A DNA stretch of 64,000 bases. Origin: Flavobacterium sp. 9AF (GTDB lineage Bacteria > Bacteroidota > Bacteroidia > Flavobacteriales > Flavobacteriaceae). The notes under the pieces are model-generated. The model was not told the DNA's origin, did no database searches, and saw only the letters and a list, made by a program, of their open reading frames with translations. The stretch spans positions 615,359-679,358 of the forward strand of contig NZ_LR733556.1 in the NCBI RefSeq assembly GCF_902506265.1. The letters run 5' to 3'. Below are positions 17,226-25,621 of the stretch, in pieces (positions within the stretch are counted from its first letter, which is position 1; the number at the start of each line of letters is the position of its first letter). The position numbers and the translations under genes were made by a program.

Positions 17226-18386
17226 CATCAATTTACAATTTTCATAAAATGTTTTAAAGTCAATTTCATTCATCATTAGTTTTTCATAATCGGAAGTTGC
17301 TTTATAATCAATATTCGTTTCAAAATCACCACTATCAGTTTTTAATTCAGGTAATCCAGCGATTGCCTGTTTTACTGTTATTGGGTTTGGTAAATTATCA
17401 TCAGTACTTGAAAATAATATTTTAGGAGATTTTATTTCTTGTTTTATCAAAGAACCAACAATAATAACTCTTTTACGTTTTTGAGGCACTCCAAATTCTT
17501 CTGCATTTAATTTGAAAGGTTTGTTTACGTGGTAACCAATCTCTTCAAAAGATGCAATAATTTCTTTAATTGCTTCTCCATTTCTCATACTCAAAATTCC
17601 TGTAACATTTTCCATTACAAATATTTCAGGTTTGATTTTATCTACTAATTCTACAAATTCTTTAAATAGTTGATTACGCTTATCTTCTGGATTTCTCCAA
17701 CCGGCACTTGAAAAACCTTGACAAGGAGGACCACCAATTACAACGCCTACTTTCGCATATCCATTTGTTGAAGCTATTATCTTTTCTTTTATTTCTGGTG
17801 ATGTTACATCTCCCAAAATTAAATTATTACCATTATCAAAATGAGAATGATTTTGTTTATAAGTTTCAAAATAATTTTTCTCAATCTCGTTAGCTGAAAT
17901 TAGTTCAAAATCTTCCATAAGAAACCCCTCTGACATACCACCTGCTCCTGAAAACAAATCAACAAAGGTTTTATTTTGAAGAAATGGTTTAATTGTTTCT
18001 GCTATTGCTCTTGCTAATAATGGAGGAACTGCATTTCCAATCTGTTTATATTGAGCTGATTTACTGCAATGAAAAACATAACTATCTTTAAACGATTGTA
18101 ATCTTGCACCTTCTCTTATTGATATTATTCGGTCTTGTGACGGATGTAAATTACAACCATTACCTAATCGATTAAAATAGGTTGTAATAGTATAACTTGG
18201 TTTATTGTTATCCAATCTGCCATAGTATGTTGTTCTTCCTCCTGAACGTCTAATTTGCTCTAATCTTTGGGAAGGAATATGTACAGGAATACTTTGCCAA
18301 TTGCCTCCCTCTGGAATATGTTTAGCCATTTCCCATTCTAAATCACTCAATCTTGGTGCAATATGATTATATAATTTCTTGCTCAT
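17205..18386 (-). CDS. C5-cytosine DNA methyltransferase, circularly permuted
   Basis: Methylates cytosine in the recognition site of the neighbouring endonuclease. The motif order is unusual: motifs IX-X come first (KPSYTITTYF about 63-72; QYKQIGNAVPPLLARAIAE about 112-130), followed by motif I FVDLFSGAGGMSEGF (about 141), motif IV GGPPCQGFS with the catalytic Cys (about 220), motif VI ENV and motif VIII QKRKRVIIVGS. Linear family members have I to X in order. All core motifs are present, so it is likely active, not broken. The protein overlaps the adenine methyltransferase gene by 20 bp at its start and the endonuclease gene by 21 bp at its end. Confidence 0.9.
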   Translation of the reverse strand: MSKKLYNHIAPRLSDLEWEMAKHIPEGGNWQSIPVHIPSQRLEQIRRSGGRTTYYGRLDNNKPSYTITTYFNRLGNGCNLHPSQDRIISIREGARLQSFKDSYVFHCSKSAQYKQIGNAVPPLLARAIAETIKPFLQNKTFVDLFSGAGGMSEGFLMEDFELISANEIEKNYFETYKQNHSHFDNGNNLILGDVTSPEIKEKIIASTNGYAKVGVVIGGPPCQGFSSAGWRNPEDKRNQLFKEFVELVDKIKPEIFVMENVTGILSMRNGEAIKEIIASFEEIGYHVNKPFKLNAEEFGVPQKRKRVIIVGSLIKQEIKSPKILFSSTDDNLPNPITVKQAIAGLPELKTDSGDFETNIDYKATSDYEKLMMNEIDFKTFYENCKLMLPVTCC

Positions 18387-20361
18387 ATACTGGCTTTAAT
18401 TTCTTTGTTGTTTTAGTTCCTGTTAGATATTCAGTTTCGATGTTTGTAAGTCCGTATAGCTGACAAATGTAATTGTCTATTTCAGATTGATTTGATACTA
18501 AATCTTCAATATCAAAATTATCTAAATCAACAATTGGCAATTCATCTAATTCGTAATTATTAATATGGTTATTGCTACTTGTAATTTTAAAACGCCAATT
18601 TAATAAACTACTATTTAGAATATAGTTTAATTTTTGAAGGTCATTCTCATTTCTTGTTGAAACAATGTAATTACAAGAATTTCCAAGAATATCTGTTTTT
18701 TCACTTAAAACAAATTTTAATCTTTTATGACTATCAACATTAGAAATCTGCTGACATATTAACCTTTCTTTATTAAAGTCATTATTCTTGTATTCAATTG
18801 ATTTTTTTGCTAAAAAGCTATCAATTTCAACATACTCACCATTTTTATCTACAACTCCATTTTCTGAAATCATATTTCCTCTAACTAAACGCCAACCAGT
18901 ATTATCTTTTGTGATGCTTGATTTAAAAAGGGTTAAATCTAATTCTCCTCTACGGTTTCTTATAAATGGAATTTCATTAATCTTTTTATGTTTTGAAATT
19001 TTAGACAAAATTGACCAACCTACTTTGTCAATAAGTGGTATTTCAAGATTTGTAGGGAAAATATTTTTAATAGTTTCTATATTAATATCAAATTTAGAAT
19101 TGTCAATTTCAATATTAATGTTATTTGTTATTCCAGATTTTTGAATATAAAATATAACTGTTGATTGAGAAACATTTTCAAATAGTTTTGCTGCTTCTGG
19201 ATAATAACGAATAAAATGTAATTTGTGGTTTGTTACTATGTGCTTACGAAGTTTAGCAGAAGTCAAATCTCCAAAAATAGATGACGGACAAATAATTCCT
19301 ATTTGACCTTTAACTTTAGTAATTCTAATAATCATTTCTATTGAAAGTTGATAGTAATTCAACATTCCTTCAATTGAGTAACTATAAAAACCTGATGTCC
19401 TAAAAAATGTTATTTCATTTTGAATTCTATTCTGAAGATTTAAAAAATATCCATTTAGTTTCTTTTCATCCTCCTTTTTATTAGCCTTTAACAAACAGTA
19501 TGGTGGATTAGAGAAAACTACATCAAAACCTCCTTTAGATAGTGCTTTTTCAAAATCAGTAGAAAGATTTAAGCTATTATTATCATCTTGTAACAAATTA
19601 ACTTTAGGTACTAATGCGTTTCTATTTAGAATATTAATTTTTAACGCATTTATAATTCTTGTATTTAATTTTTTGAAATATGAAATTACCTTTATTCTTA
19701 AAACAGTCAATGCCATTTCATCAATATCAATAGCAAATAAATTATCACAAACTATTTTTTCGAATGTTAAGTAGTACTTTTTGTTAAGTGTTTCCAATGC
19801 TTCAAAATAAAACCTACCCGTACCACTTGCAAAATCTAAACAAGTAATCTTTTGAGGTTTTACATTTTCATTAATTGCATTAGAGATACAATTATCTACT
19901 ATTTCACTTGTAATTTGTTTAAGTGTATATACAGCACCTGTTTCTCGTAAATGATGTTTAGATTTTTTTCTATTGAGTTTACCGTTATTAATTGAAAACT
20001 CTGAATTCAAAAAAGCAATATGTAATTCTTCAACAATTTCAGGAACTAAATCAATATAACGATGCGTAAAATCATTAATTTCTTCAATTATATCAAAATC
20101 GAAAACTTCATTAAGTGCAGTGTAATGATCTAAATGTTTTTCATTTATATAAATTGTTATTAGTGAATTTATAAGTCGCTTATGAATTTTATAAGCTACA
20201 TTTATTTCATTAGTTAATAATAGATTAGCATTAACCAAATGTATTTCTGCTTGAGAAGTAGGAGTTATTTCCTCACTTTTGGAGAAAAAATCATTTTGAA
20301 TTTGCAACGTAATAAGTTGCTCTTCCTTTGTTAGCAAGTAATTTAAAACGTTCGCAATCAT
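18367..20361 (-). CDS. N6-adenine DNA methyltransferase
   Basis: Class I SAM-dependent adenine methyltransferase of 664 aa, probably modifying the strand of the asymmetric site that the cytosine enzyme does not. Motif I is CLDFASGTGRFYFEALE (about 174-190) and the catalytic motif IV is DVVFSNPPYCLLK (about 279-291). The C-terminal half with IRNRRGELDLTLFK and later segments is the likely target-recognition region. Start ATG at 20361 overlaps the stop of the upstream XRE gene by 4 bp, and its 3' end overlaps the cytosine methyltransferase by 20 bp, so the three are one translationally coupled operon. Confidence 0.88.
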   Translation of the reverse strand: MIANVLNYLLTKEEQLITLQIQNDFFSKSEEITPTSQAEIHLVNANLLLTNEINVAYKIHKRLINSLITIYINEKHLDHYTALNEVFDFDIIEEINDFTHRYIDLVPEIVEELHIAFLNSEFSINNGKLNRKKSKHHLRETGAVYTLKQITSEIVDNCISNAINENVKPQKITCLDFASGTGRFYFEALETLNKKYYLTFEKIVCDNLFAIDIDEMALTVLRIKVISYFKKLNTRIINALKINILNRNALVPKVNLLQDDNNSLNLSTDFEKALSKGGFDVVFSNPPYCLLKANKKEDEKKLNGYFLNLQNRIQNEITFFRTSGFYSYSIEGMLNYYQLSIEMIIRITKVKGQIGIICPSSIFGDLTSAKLRKHIVTNHKLHFIRYYPEAAKLFENVSQSTVIFYIQKSGITNNINIEIDNSKFDINIETIKNIFPTNLEIPLIDKVGWSILSKISKHKKINEIPFIRNRRGELDLTLFKSSITKDNTGWRLVRGNMISENGVVDKNGEYVEIDSFLAKKSIEYKNNDFNKERLICQQISNVDSHKRLKFVLSEKTDILGNSCNYIVSTRNENDLQKLNYILNSSLLNWRFKITSSNNHINNYELDELPIVDLDNFDIEDLVSNQSEIDNYICQLYGLTNIETEYLTGTKTTKKLKPVYEQEII

Positions 20362-20678
20362 TTTTTCTTATTTGTTATAGTTCGTTGATATTGGATTTTG
20401 GCTTCTGCAACTTGTAATATTTCTGAAAATGAATTTTCATCTTGAATTTCATAAAATACTATATCACTATAAAACGAAATAAGTAACTCGTCTTTGTCTG
20501 CATTAAAGATTTTTGAAACTTCTTCAATCATCTTTATGTTTGGTTTCCTTTCATCTCTTTCAATTTTACTCAAAGTTGATTGGTCAACATCAAGTAAAGC
20601 CGCCAATTTTCTTAATGGCATATCAGCTCCTTCACGCAAGTTTCTGATTTTAACTCCAATACTTTCCAAATTTTGCAT
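20358..20678 (-). CDS. XRE-family HTH regulator of the methyltransferase operon
   Basis: A 106-aa protein from the ATG at 20678 (MQNLESIGVKIRNLREGAD); a longer frame to 20735 exists, but its first 19 residues (KNNCIFGHNL...) look non-coding. The HTH is MPLRKLAALLDVDQSTLSKIERDERKPN (about 20-47). The C-terminal tail is short and charged. It overlaps the adenine methyltransferase start by 4 bp, so it is co-expressed with the two methyltransferases and probably regulates that operon. It differs from the controller at 15378, so the system has two regulators, one per transcription unit. Confidence 0.82.
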   Translation of the reverse strand: MQNLESIGVKIRNLREGADMPLRKLAALLDVDQSTLSKIERDERKPNIKMIEEVSKIFNADKDELLISFYSDIVFYEIQDENSFSEILQVAEAKIQYQRTITNKKK

Positions 20679-20804
20679 AGATAAAATATTTCTTGACAAA
20701 TTATGTCCAAATATACAATTGTTTTTGAAATTCACAATAATTTTTGAAACAAATATTCTTTGCTAAAATTTAATCTGTTTTGAAGTGTAGATAAAAAGTA
20801 TAAA

Positions 20805-21689
20805 CTAAACCATAATTCTATACTGTGCAGTTTCCAAGTTTATAGTAGTTGGAATTTGCACACATTTTAATAATTGTGTTTTTCGTTCTATTTGCTTTTT
20901 GATGTTGGAGTGTAAATTATCAGCACCTATTTTTTTGTTATATAGCTTCTTTTGATTGTTGAATTTATTTCGGTTTCCGTTTTTTAGAATATCTTCCCAG
21001 AAGTTGGTATTGAAAAATTTATCATCAATAGCTTTTGATTTATCAAATAATAATACATTATCCCATTCGAGTAACAATGAATTTATTAGTGCATTATAAT
21101 AATTAATTTCAGTTAGATTTTGAAGCGTAAACAATCCTAAACTGTGAATAAATTTAGCTTGTTTTGTCTTAACTTCAAATCGAAATGTATTATTACAATG
21201 GTTTGGAAATTGCACACTTTTGTCGTAGGCTTTTATCTGTTTGTATGCTTCGTTTCCAGCTATTTTGTAGTCAAAGTTTTTAGGTCTGTTAAATGGTCTT
21301 TTCTCGTGATAGATTAAATTTAGAATTAAATCCGATACTAAAATGTTTGGATTGATATTTACAGCATATTCTAAATTAATTAGATAACATTTATTCAAAT
21401 CAAGATTAAAAATAGTTTTGATTTCAATAATTGTATCAATGCAATCTGAAATATAAAAATCATTAGCATTATGAGGTTCATCATTGAAATAACAGTGAAT
21501 GCTTCCTTTTATTTCCAGTCTGTTTTGATACTTTGTAAAATAAAGGTTCTTGTAACTCTTGGTTACTAATTCCTTAATTTCATCATCAAATCGCTTTTCA
21601 GATTTACCCTCATACACTAAAATATTATTGTTCCAAACTTTGTTTATTAGTGTTTCATCAGTGATTTTTATCTTGATAAAATCTATCAT
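20805..21689 (-). CDS. replication-initiator-like protein of a mobile element
   Basis: Uncertain. The 294-aa protein resembles phage/plasmid replication proteins found on Bacteroidota elements: an N-terminal MIDFIKIKITDE, then RLEIKGSIHCYFNDEPHNANDF, INLEYAVNINPNILVSDLILNLIYHEKRPF and a C-terminal KAYDKSVQF...FRFEVKTKQAKFI segment. The Y in KAYDK and the preceding beta-rich region would fit a rolling-circle-type catalytic layout, but the metal-binding HxH motif is not clear. It lies next to two excisionase-like HTH genes and the integrase, consistent with an element-maintenance function. Confidence 0.45.
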   Translation of the reverse strand: MIDFIKIKITDETLINKVWNNNILVYEGKSEKRFDDEIKELVTKSYKNLYFTKYQNRLEIKGSIHCYFNDEPHNANDFYISDCIDTIIEIKTIFNLDLNKCYLINLEYAVNINPNILVSDLILNLIYHEKRPFNRPKNFDYKIAGNEAYKQIKAYDKSVQFPNHCNNTFRFEVKTKQAKFIHSLGLFTLQNLTEINYYNALINSLLLEWDNVLLFDKSKAIDDKFFNTNFWEDILKNGNRNKFNNQKKLYNKKIGADNLHSNIKKQIERKTQLLKCVQIPTTINLETAQYRIMV

Positions 21690-21712
21690 TCTCTAAAAAA
21701 TAAATTTAGCAA

Positions 21713-21985
21713 TTACTTTTTAAATGGTCGATAGTTGTTGTCAAGCATTGTATTAATATCCTGAATTTTATAGACAATTTTATTGTTTATCTGACTGTAT
21801 GCAATCAATCCTTTTTCTCTCCAATTGGCAGCAGTACCTGGACTAATTTTGAACAGTCTTTGAAATTCATCATTGTCAATAATTACTTTGTCGAATACTT
21901 TTTCTTGCTTTTTGCTAACCAATTTGGTTAGTTCTTCCAAGCGTTTTTCGATGTTGTTTAAGCTGTCTTGAAATGGATGGCTCAT
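21713..21985 (-). CDS. small HTH protein of the island (excisionase/MerR-like)
   Basis: A 90-aa protein with an N-terminal coiled-coil-like helix (NNIEKRLEELTKLVSKKQEKV) and an HTH_17-like domain, DEFQRLFKISPGTAANWREKGLIAYSQINNKIVYKIQDINTML. Such pairs of small HTH proteins accompany CTn-type integrases and act as directionality factors or regulators. It ends 23 bp before the replication-like gene and starts 2 bp after the next HTH gene, so the three probably form one leftward operon. Confidence 0.75.
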   Translation of the reverse strand: MSHPFQDSLNNIEKRLEELTKLVSKKQEKVFDKVIIDNDEFQRLFKISPGTAANWREKGLIAYSQINNKIVYKIQDINTMLDNNYRPFKK

Positions 21986-21987
21986 AG

Positions 21988-22284
21988 TTATGCTTTTTTA
22001 GGATTGATACTAATCAAAGCTTGTTCTATTTCTGAACGCTTATACCTGATGAGGTTTCCAAGTCGGTACGGATTGAGGATTTTCTTTTTGTTCCAATCGG
22101 AAAGTGTAACCAAAGATACTTTTAGTATCTCGGCTGTTTCTTGTCGAGTAAGGTACTCTTGCGGTTTGATTGGTTGGAAATTTTGAGCTAACGATTTAAG
22201 CTCTGTTCTTACATCTGATAGGATGCTTTCTTTTAATTCATCTGGAGATACTCCAAATACTTGTGTCATTTTACTTTGTTCCAT
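21988..22284 (-). CDS. excisionase-like HTH protein
   Basis: A 98-aa protein with an HTH_17 domain: EYLTRQETAEILKVSLVTLSDWNKKKILNPYRLGNLIRYKRSEIEQAL. The preceding residues are a helical N-terminus. Proteins of this class are the upstream member of the HTH pair beside tyrosine integrases in Bacteroidota islands. It is followed 2 bp later by the 90-aa HTH gene. An inverted repeat at 22349-22387 lies about 65 bp upstream. Confidence 0.8.
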   Translation of the reverse strand: MEQSKMTQVFGVSPDELKESILSDVRTELKSLAQNFQPIKPQEYLTRQETAEILKVSLVTLSDWNKKKILNPYRLGNLIRYKRSEIEQALISINPKKA

Positions 22285-22348
22285 CTTGATATAAATTTTA
22301 TCGTTTGTGATGGTACAAAGCTATTGTGAGGTTTGCTGTTTCTTATTG

Positions 22349-22387
22349 TTGGAGTAACTCCAAAAGGTACTCCAGAGGTTACTCCAA
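22349..22387. promoter_or_regulatory. inverted repeat upstream of the HTH operon
   Basis: ttggagtaac (22349-22358) and gttactccaa (22378-22387) form a 10-bp perfect inverted repeat. Another copy of the actcc element lies between the arms. It overlaps the last codons of the 473-aa gene. It could be an operator for the HTH pair or a terminator stem without a T run. Confidence 0.45.
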
Positions 22388-23800
22388 GTTGTTTAAAAGT
22401 TGCTGAACTTTATCTAAATCCCTTTGATAACCAGCACCTAATTCAGATTTCTTTAATTCGAGTTTTTCAATTGCTGTTTTTATATTCTTTTCGTTTTTCC
22501 CTAACAATTGGCTTATTAGTTTTGCTTTTTTAGTGTTTGGTTTGTTTTCGAAAGTGTCAGCACTAAATACTCCTAATTTATCTAAAAGTATGATTGCTTG
22601 ATTAACCGATAACTGGTTTGCGTTTTCAGTTTCAATGATATTTGTTTCGCTGATAGTCATTTTGGATTTAAAATATTCAATCAATTCATCTGCATAATAC
22701 TTACAGAAATATTGATAAAAATCTAATTGCAAATAGTAAACTTTATCAGTTTCTTGCGAAAATTTCTCCATATCTTTATAATGAGTATTAATCATTTTAT
22801 AAACAGGATTATCCTGAATTGAATTATTAAACAAATCAGTTAAATTAATTTGATACTCATTAATCCATTTTTTTATATAATTAAAATCTGCATTTTTGGT
22901 ATAACTTCTTTTATCAATTTCATTTATTTTAAATTCCAAATGATCATTCCTATTAACTCCTTTCTCTTGAAGCTCTGCAAGTGTTTCGGATTTTATTTCC
23001 TTTAAACAAAGTTGCAAATCAATCATAACCCCAAGTGCTGTGCTCTTTCCTAAAACATTAATATCATCAATCAATTCACAAAACTTGTCAAAATAGGTAT
23101 CTTTCTTGTTCATAGTGCTCACTGGTTGTGATTGTTCTACTTTTAATTTTGCTTTTTTTAGTTTACTAACAGGACTTAACTCTTTAATTTTTTCTAATTC
23201 AAATACAAATCGGTGACCAATGTGAAATAATTTGAAAGGCAAAAAACTTAAAAGTTTATATCGTTGAATATGAAAATCTAAAAAATAATCGCTCGAATTA
23301 AATGGTAATAAATTTTTAGGACTATCACCCGAATTTAACTTCTGAATTATGCTTTTTATTTCAATATTAGTAGTTGTGCTTGAATAATCTCTTTTTGAAA
23401 AAAAGGTTTCTAAAGTTTGTGTATCAGCATCATCATATAAAATGGCACAATATCTGGACTTCTCATTTTCAACATAAAAATCATTTTTAAGTACATTTAA
23501 TTTCACTTTAGCAGCTTGAATATTAAAATTTAAAAACTTTTCAATTTCTTCATTTTTCCTTTTTGAAACCTCTAAATAAATATCGGAAATTGACTTTTGA
23601 AAAAGTGATTTGGCATCATTAATAATTTCGTTTTGCCTTATTTGAATAAATTCGTGAGTTTGTTCATAATACTTTTTATCCTGATAATGAACTAACACAA
23701 AATGTTTTTCATAATCTACTTCTTCAGCATAGGGTTGTATGATGAAATCTAAATAATAGTTTTCACCCAATAGGTTAATAAAGTTCGTTACATTCTGCAT
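22379..23800 (-). CDS. island-encoded protein of unknown function
   Basis: A 473-aa protein I cannot assign. It is soluble, rich in Lys/Asn/Glu, with helical stretches (about 70-120, 340-390). The C-terminal 75 aa (SVNQAIILLDKLGVF...KKAKLISQLLGKNEKNIKTAIEKLE) resemble a helical domain seen in other proteins encoded next to Bacteroidota integrases. It lies 37 bp downstream of the integrase in the same direction, so it is probably co-transcribed with it and belongs to the island's mobility or regulatory module. Confidence 0.6.
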   Translation of the reverse strand: MQNVTNFINLLGENYYLDFIIQPYAEEVDYEKHFVLVHYQDKKYYEQTHEFIQIRQNEIINDAKSLFQKSISDIYLEVSKRKNEEIEKFLNFNIQAAKVKLNVLKNDFYVENEKSRYCAILYDDADTQTLETFFSKRDYSSTTTNIEIKSIIQKLNSGDSPKNLLPFNSSDYFLDFHIQRYKLLSFLPFKLFHIGHRFVFELEKIKELSPVSKLKKAKLKVEQSQPVSTMNKKDTYFDKFCELIDDINVLGKSTALGVMIDLQLCLKEIKSETLAELQEKGVNRNDHLEFKINEIDKRSYTKNADFNYIKKWINEYQINLTDLFNNSIQDNPVYKMINTHYKDMEKFSQETDKVYYLQLDFYQYFCKYYADELIEYFKSKMTISETNIIETENANQLSVNQAIILLDKLGVFSADTFENKPNTKKAKLISQLLGKNEKNIKTAIEKLELKKSELGAGYQRDLDKVQQLLNNLE

Positions 23801-23837
23801 AAAGGAATTTGAAGGCTTAAATATATTAAACTTTATC

Positions 23838-25139
23838 TTACTTTACTATTTTCATCTTTTTCTCTTCAATATCCTGTTCTTCGTTTTGCTTATTCCAATA
23901 GTCTTTTAATTTTTCGGCTTTCTCGGTATTGGTTATTTTGACGTATTTCAAAAATTGTGTTTCTGTTTGATGTCCTGTAACTCCCATAATGGTTAAATTA
24001 TCTAATTTTCCATATAGATTTGTGGCAAAGGAACGACGGCAAATGTGTGATGATACTAATTCCCATTTTTCGAAAATCCCTTCTTCTTTTCGCTTTGTAT
24101 CTTTGTTTATTTTAGAACCTTGTGTTAATTCTGTGAATTTTGCTACTCTGCATAATTCTTTAACGTGTTCATTGAATTTTTGGTCTGAAATGGCTCTTGG
24201 AAATCCGTTTCTTTTTTCTAAAATAGCTTTAACTTGTTTGTGAAGTGGAATTGTTACTGTTTGTCCTGTTTTTTGTGTTTCAATTTCAATATAGCCATTT
24301 TTGATATTGGCATCTTTCAATCTTAAAAAATCTGAAATTCTTAATCCTGTACGCAATCCAATTATAAATAAATCTCTTGTGTTTTCTAACCTTTCCACTC
24401 CTTTAAAATCGTGATTGAAGATTTTATTGATTTCTTCGTCTTTCAAATAAATACTATCAGCAGTAATCTTTGGAACAAAAAAGTTAGGATGCTCAATATG
24501 TGGATGAACCGGCAAACCTTTTAATTTTGCATCTCTGGCAATGGTTTTTACTGTTCCGATATAGTTTCCGATTGTTCCTAAATTTATCTTTTGTTCTTGA
24601 GATAAGAAATTGATAAATCTATCATAGAAAGTCAAATCTAAATCGGTAAATTTTAGCTTTGTTTTAAAGCGTTCTTCGTACTCTTTTAGCTTATTGAGTG
24701 TTGTATTATACTTTGTAATAGTTCCTTTGGCAATTGCCTTATTTTTACCTTTAATTATGCGAGTAGGTGCGTTTTTAATAAACGTATCAATGAAAGGAAT
24801 GAAAAATATTTGGTCAACGGCTGTTTCGTCAATTGGTCTATTAAAGAAATTTGCAATCTTTTTTCTTAACCAGTGCTTGTCTATAAACTCGCCTTTGCTA
24901 TTATCGGAATTGAATTCATCAAATATAAATTTTTCAAGTTCTGAAAGTTTTTGATTAACTTCATCTTTTGTAGTATCATCAGCAGTAAGTTTGACTTTTT
25001 GTTTAGCTGCACTCCATCTTTTAGGTTCAACCTTTAGATCTGTTGTTGCTGTTAAATCGCATTTTCTGCCATTTTTGAAACGCAAAAGTATATTTGTTGC
25101 GTTTTTTTCTCCTTTAATAAGGTAGTTAATAGTTGCCAT
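23838..25139 (-). CDS. int: tyrosine recombinase/integrase of the tRNA-Ser island
   Basis: Site-specific recombinase that inserts and excises the island. The N-terminal arm-binding domain (INYLIKGEKNATNILLRFKNGRK) and SAM-like core-binding domain precede the catalytic domain: Arg in RTGLRISDFLRLKD (about 265), a Lys in ETQKTGQTVTIPL, the HICRRSF box (HxxR, about 365), and GVTGHQTETQFLKYVK with the nucleophile Tyr near 391. All catalytic residues are present. It lies about 190 bp from the right attachment core at 25333. Confidence 0.92.
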   Translation of the reverse strand: MATINYLIKGEKNATNILLRFKNGRKCDLTATTDLKVEPKRWSAAKQKVKLTADDTTKDEVNQKLSELEKFIFDEFNSDNSKGEFIDKHWLRKKIANFFNRPIDETAVDQIFFIPFIDTFIKNAPTRIIKGKNKAIAKGTITKYNTTLNKLKEYEERFKTKLKFTDLDLTFYDRFINFLSQEQKINLGTIGNYIGTVKTIARDAKLKGLPVHPHIEHPNFFVPKITADSIYLKDEEINKIFNHDFKGVERLENTRDLFIIGLRTGLRISDFLRLKDANIKNGYIEIETQKTGQTVTIPLHKQVKAILEKRNGFPRAISDQKFNEHVKELCRVAKFTELTQGSKINKDTKRKEEGIFEKWELVSSHICRRSFATNLYGKLDNLTIMGVTGHQTETQFLKYVKITNTEKAEKLKDYWNKQNEEQDIEEKKMKIVK

Positions 25140-25184
25140 TGGTACGGAATTATTAGGTTTTTCAACACTTTAAAGATACAAAAT

Positions 25185-25207
25185 TATCCCCACATAATCC
25201 CCACATT
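25185..25207 (+). repeat. arm-type direct repeat, right end of island
   Basis: A 23-bp sequence with two TCCCCACA units that matches 11574-11596 with two differences and in the same orientation. It lies between the integrase start and the right attachment core. Confidence 0.55.
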
Positions 25208-25332
25208 GACTATATTTATATATAATTTACTTAATTTTACTTAACTATCATTTATTGAAAAACCCATATTTTACAAGGGTTAACGGTTGTTTTAGTAAGA
25301 TTTAATATGTATAGAAAAAGTAGGTGCTTGTT

Positions 25333-25345
25333 CCTCTTTCTCCGC
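25333..25345 (+). repeat. attachment core, right
   Basis: An exact copy of the 13-bp cctctttctccgc found at the 3' end of tRNA-Ser (11505-11517). The rest of the tRNA is not duplicated here. It marks the right boundary of the 13.8-kb island. Confidence 0.8.
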
Positions 25346-25370
25346 GGAAAAAAATCCTAAATGGTGTCAA

Positions 25371-25405
25371 AACCCCTGAAATCCTATGATTTTCGGGGTT
25401 TTTTG
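25371..25405 (+). terminator. terminator right of the island
   Basis: The sequence aaccctgaaa-like arm and ttttcggggtttttt form a stem (aacccctgaaa with ttttcggggtt) followed by a T run. It is just right of the attachment core, and may be the original terminator of tRNA-Ser before integration. Confidence 0.65.
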
Positions 25406-25459
25406 CTTTTGCTGATATACCAAATTATTCAAGAAATCTTATCGCTAAAGGGACTAAAT

Positions 25460-25495
25460 CGAGACCCTAGAAAAAACTAGAAATCTAGGGTCTCG
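25460..25495. repeat. inverted repeat containing GGTCTC/GAGACC
   Basis: cgagaccctag (25460-25470) and ctagggtctcg (25485-25495) are perfect 11-bp arms. Each arm holds a GAGAC/GTCTC sequence. It lies outside the island, 115 bp right of the core. Confidence 0.6.
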
Positions 25496-25621
25496 CTAAA
25501 ATCCTTTAACCCTTGCAAACACTGGGTTCAAAGATGAATTAAATAGCTAGTTCACTCATTAAACATCTTGTTTGTTTTCAATTAGGAAATTAAATTGAGT
25601 AATAATTAATTGGTCACCACA

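Noticed and set aside
17205..18386. Truncated or broken cytosine methyltransferase
   Set aside because: The protein seems to lack motifs IX-X at its C-terminus, but both are present at the N-terminus, so it is permuted and complete.
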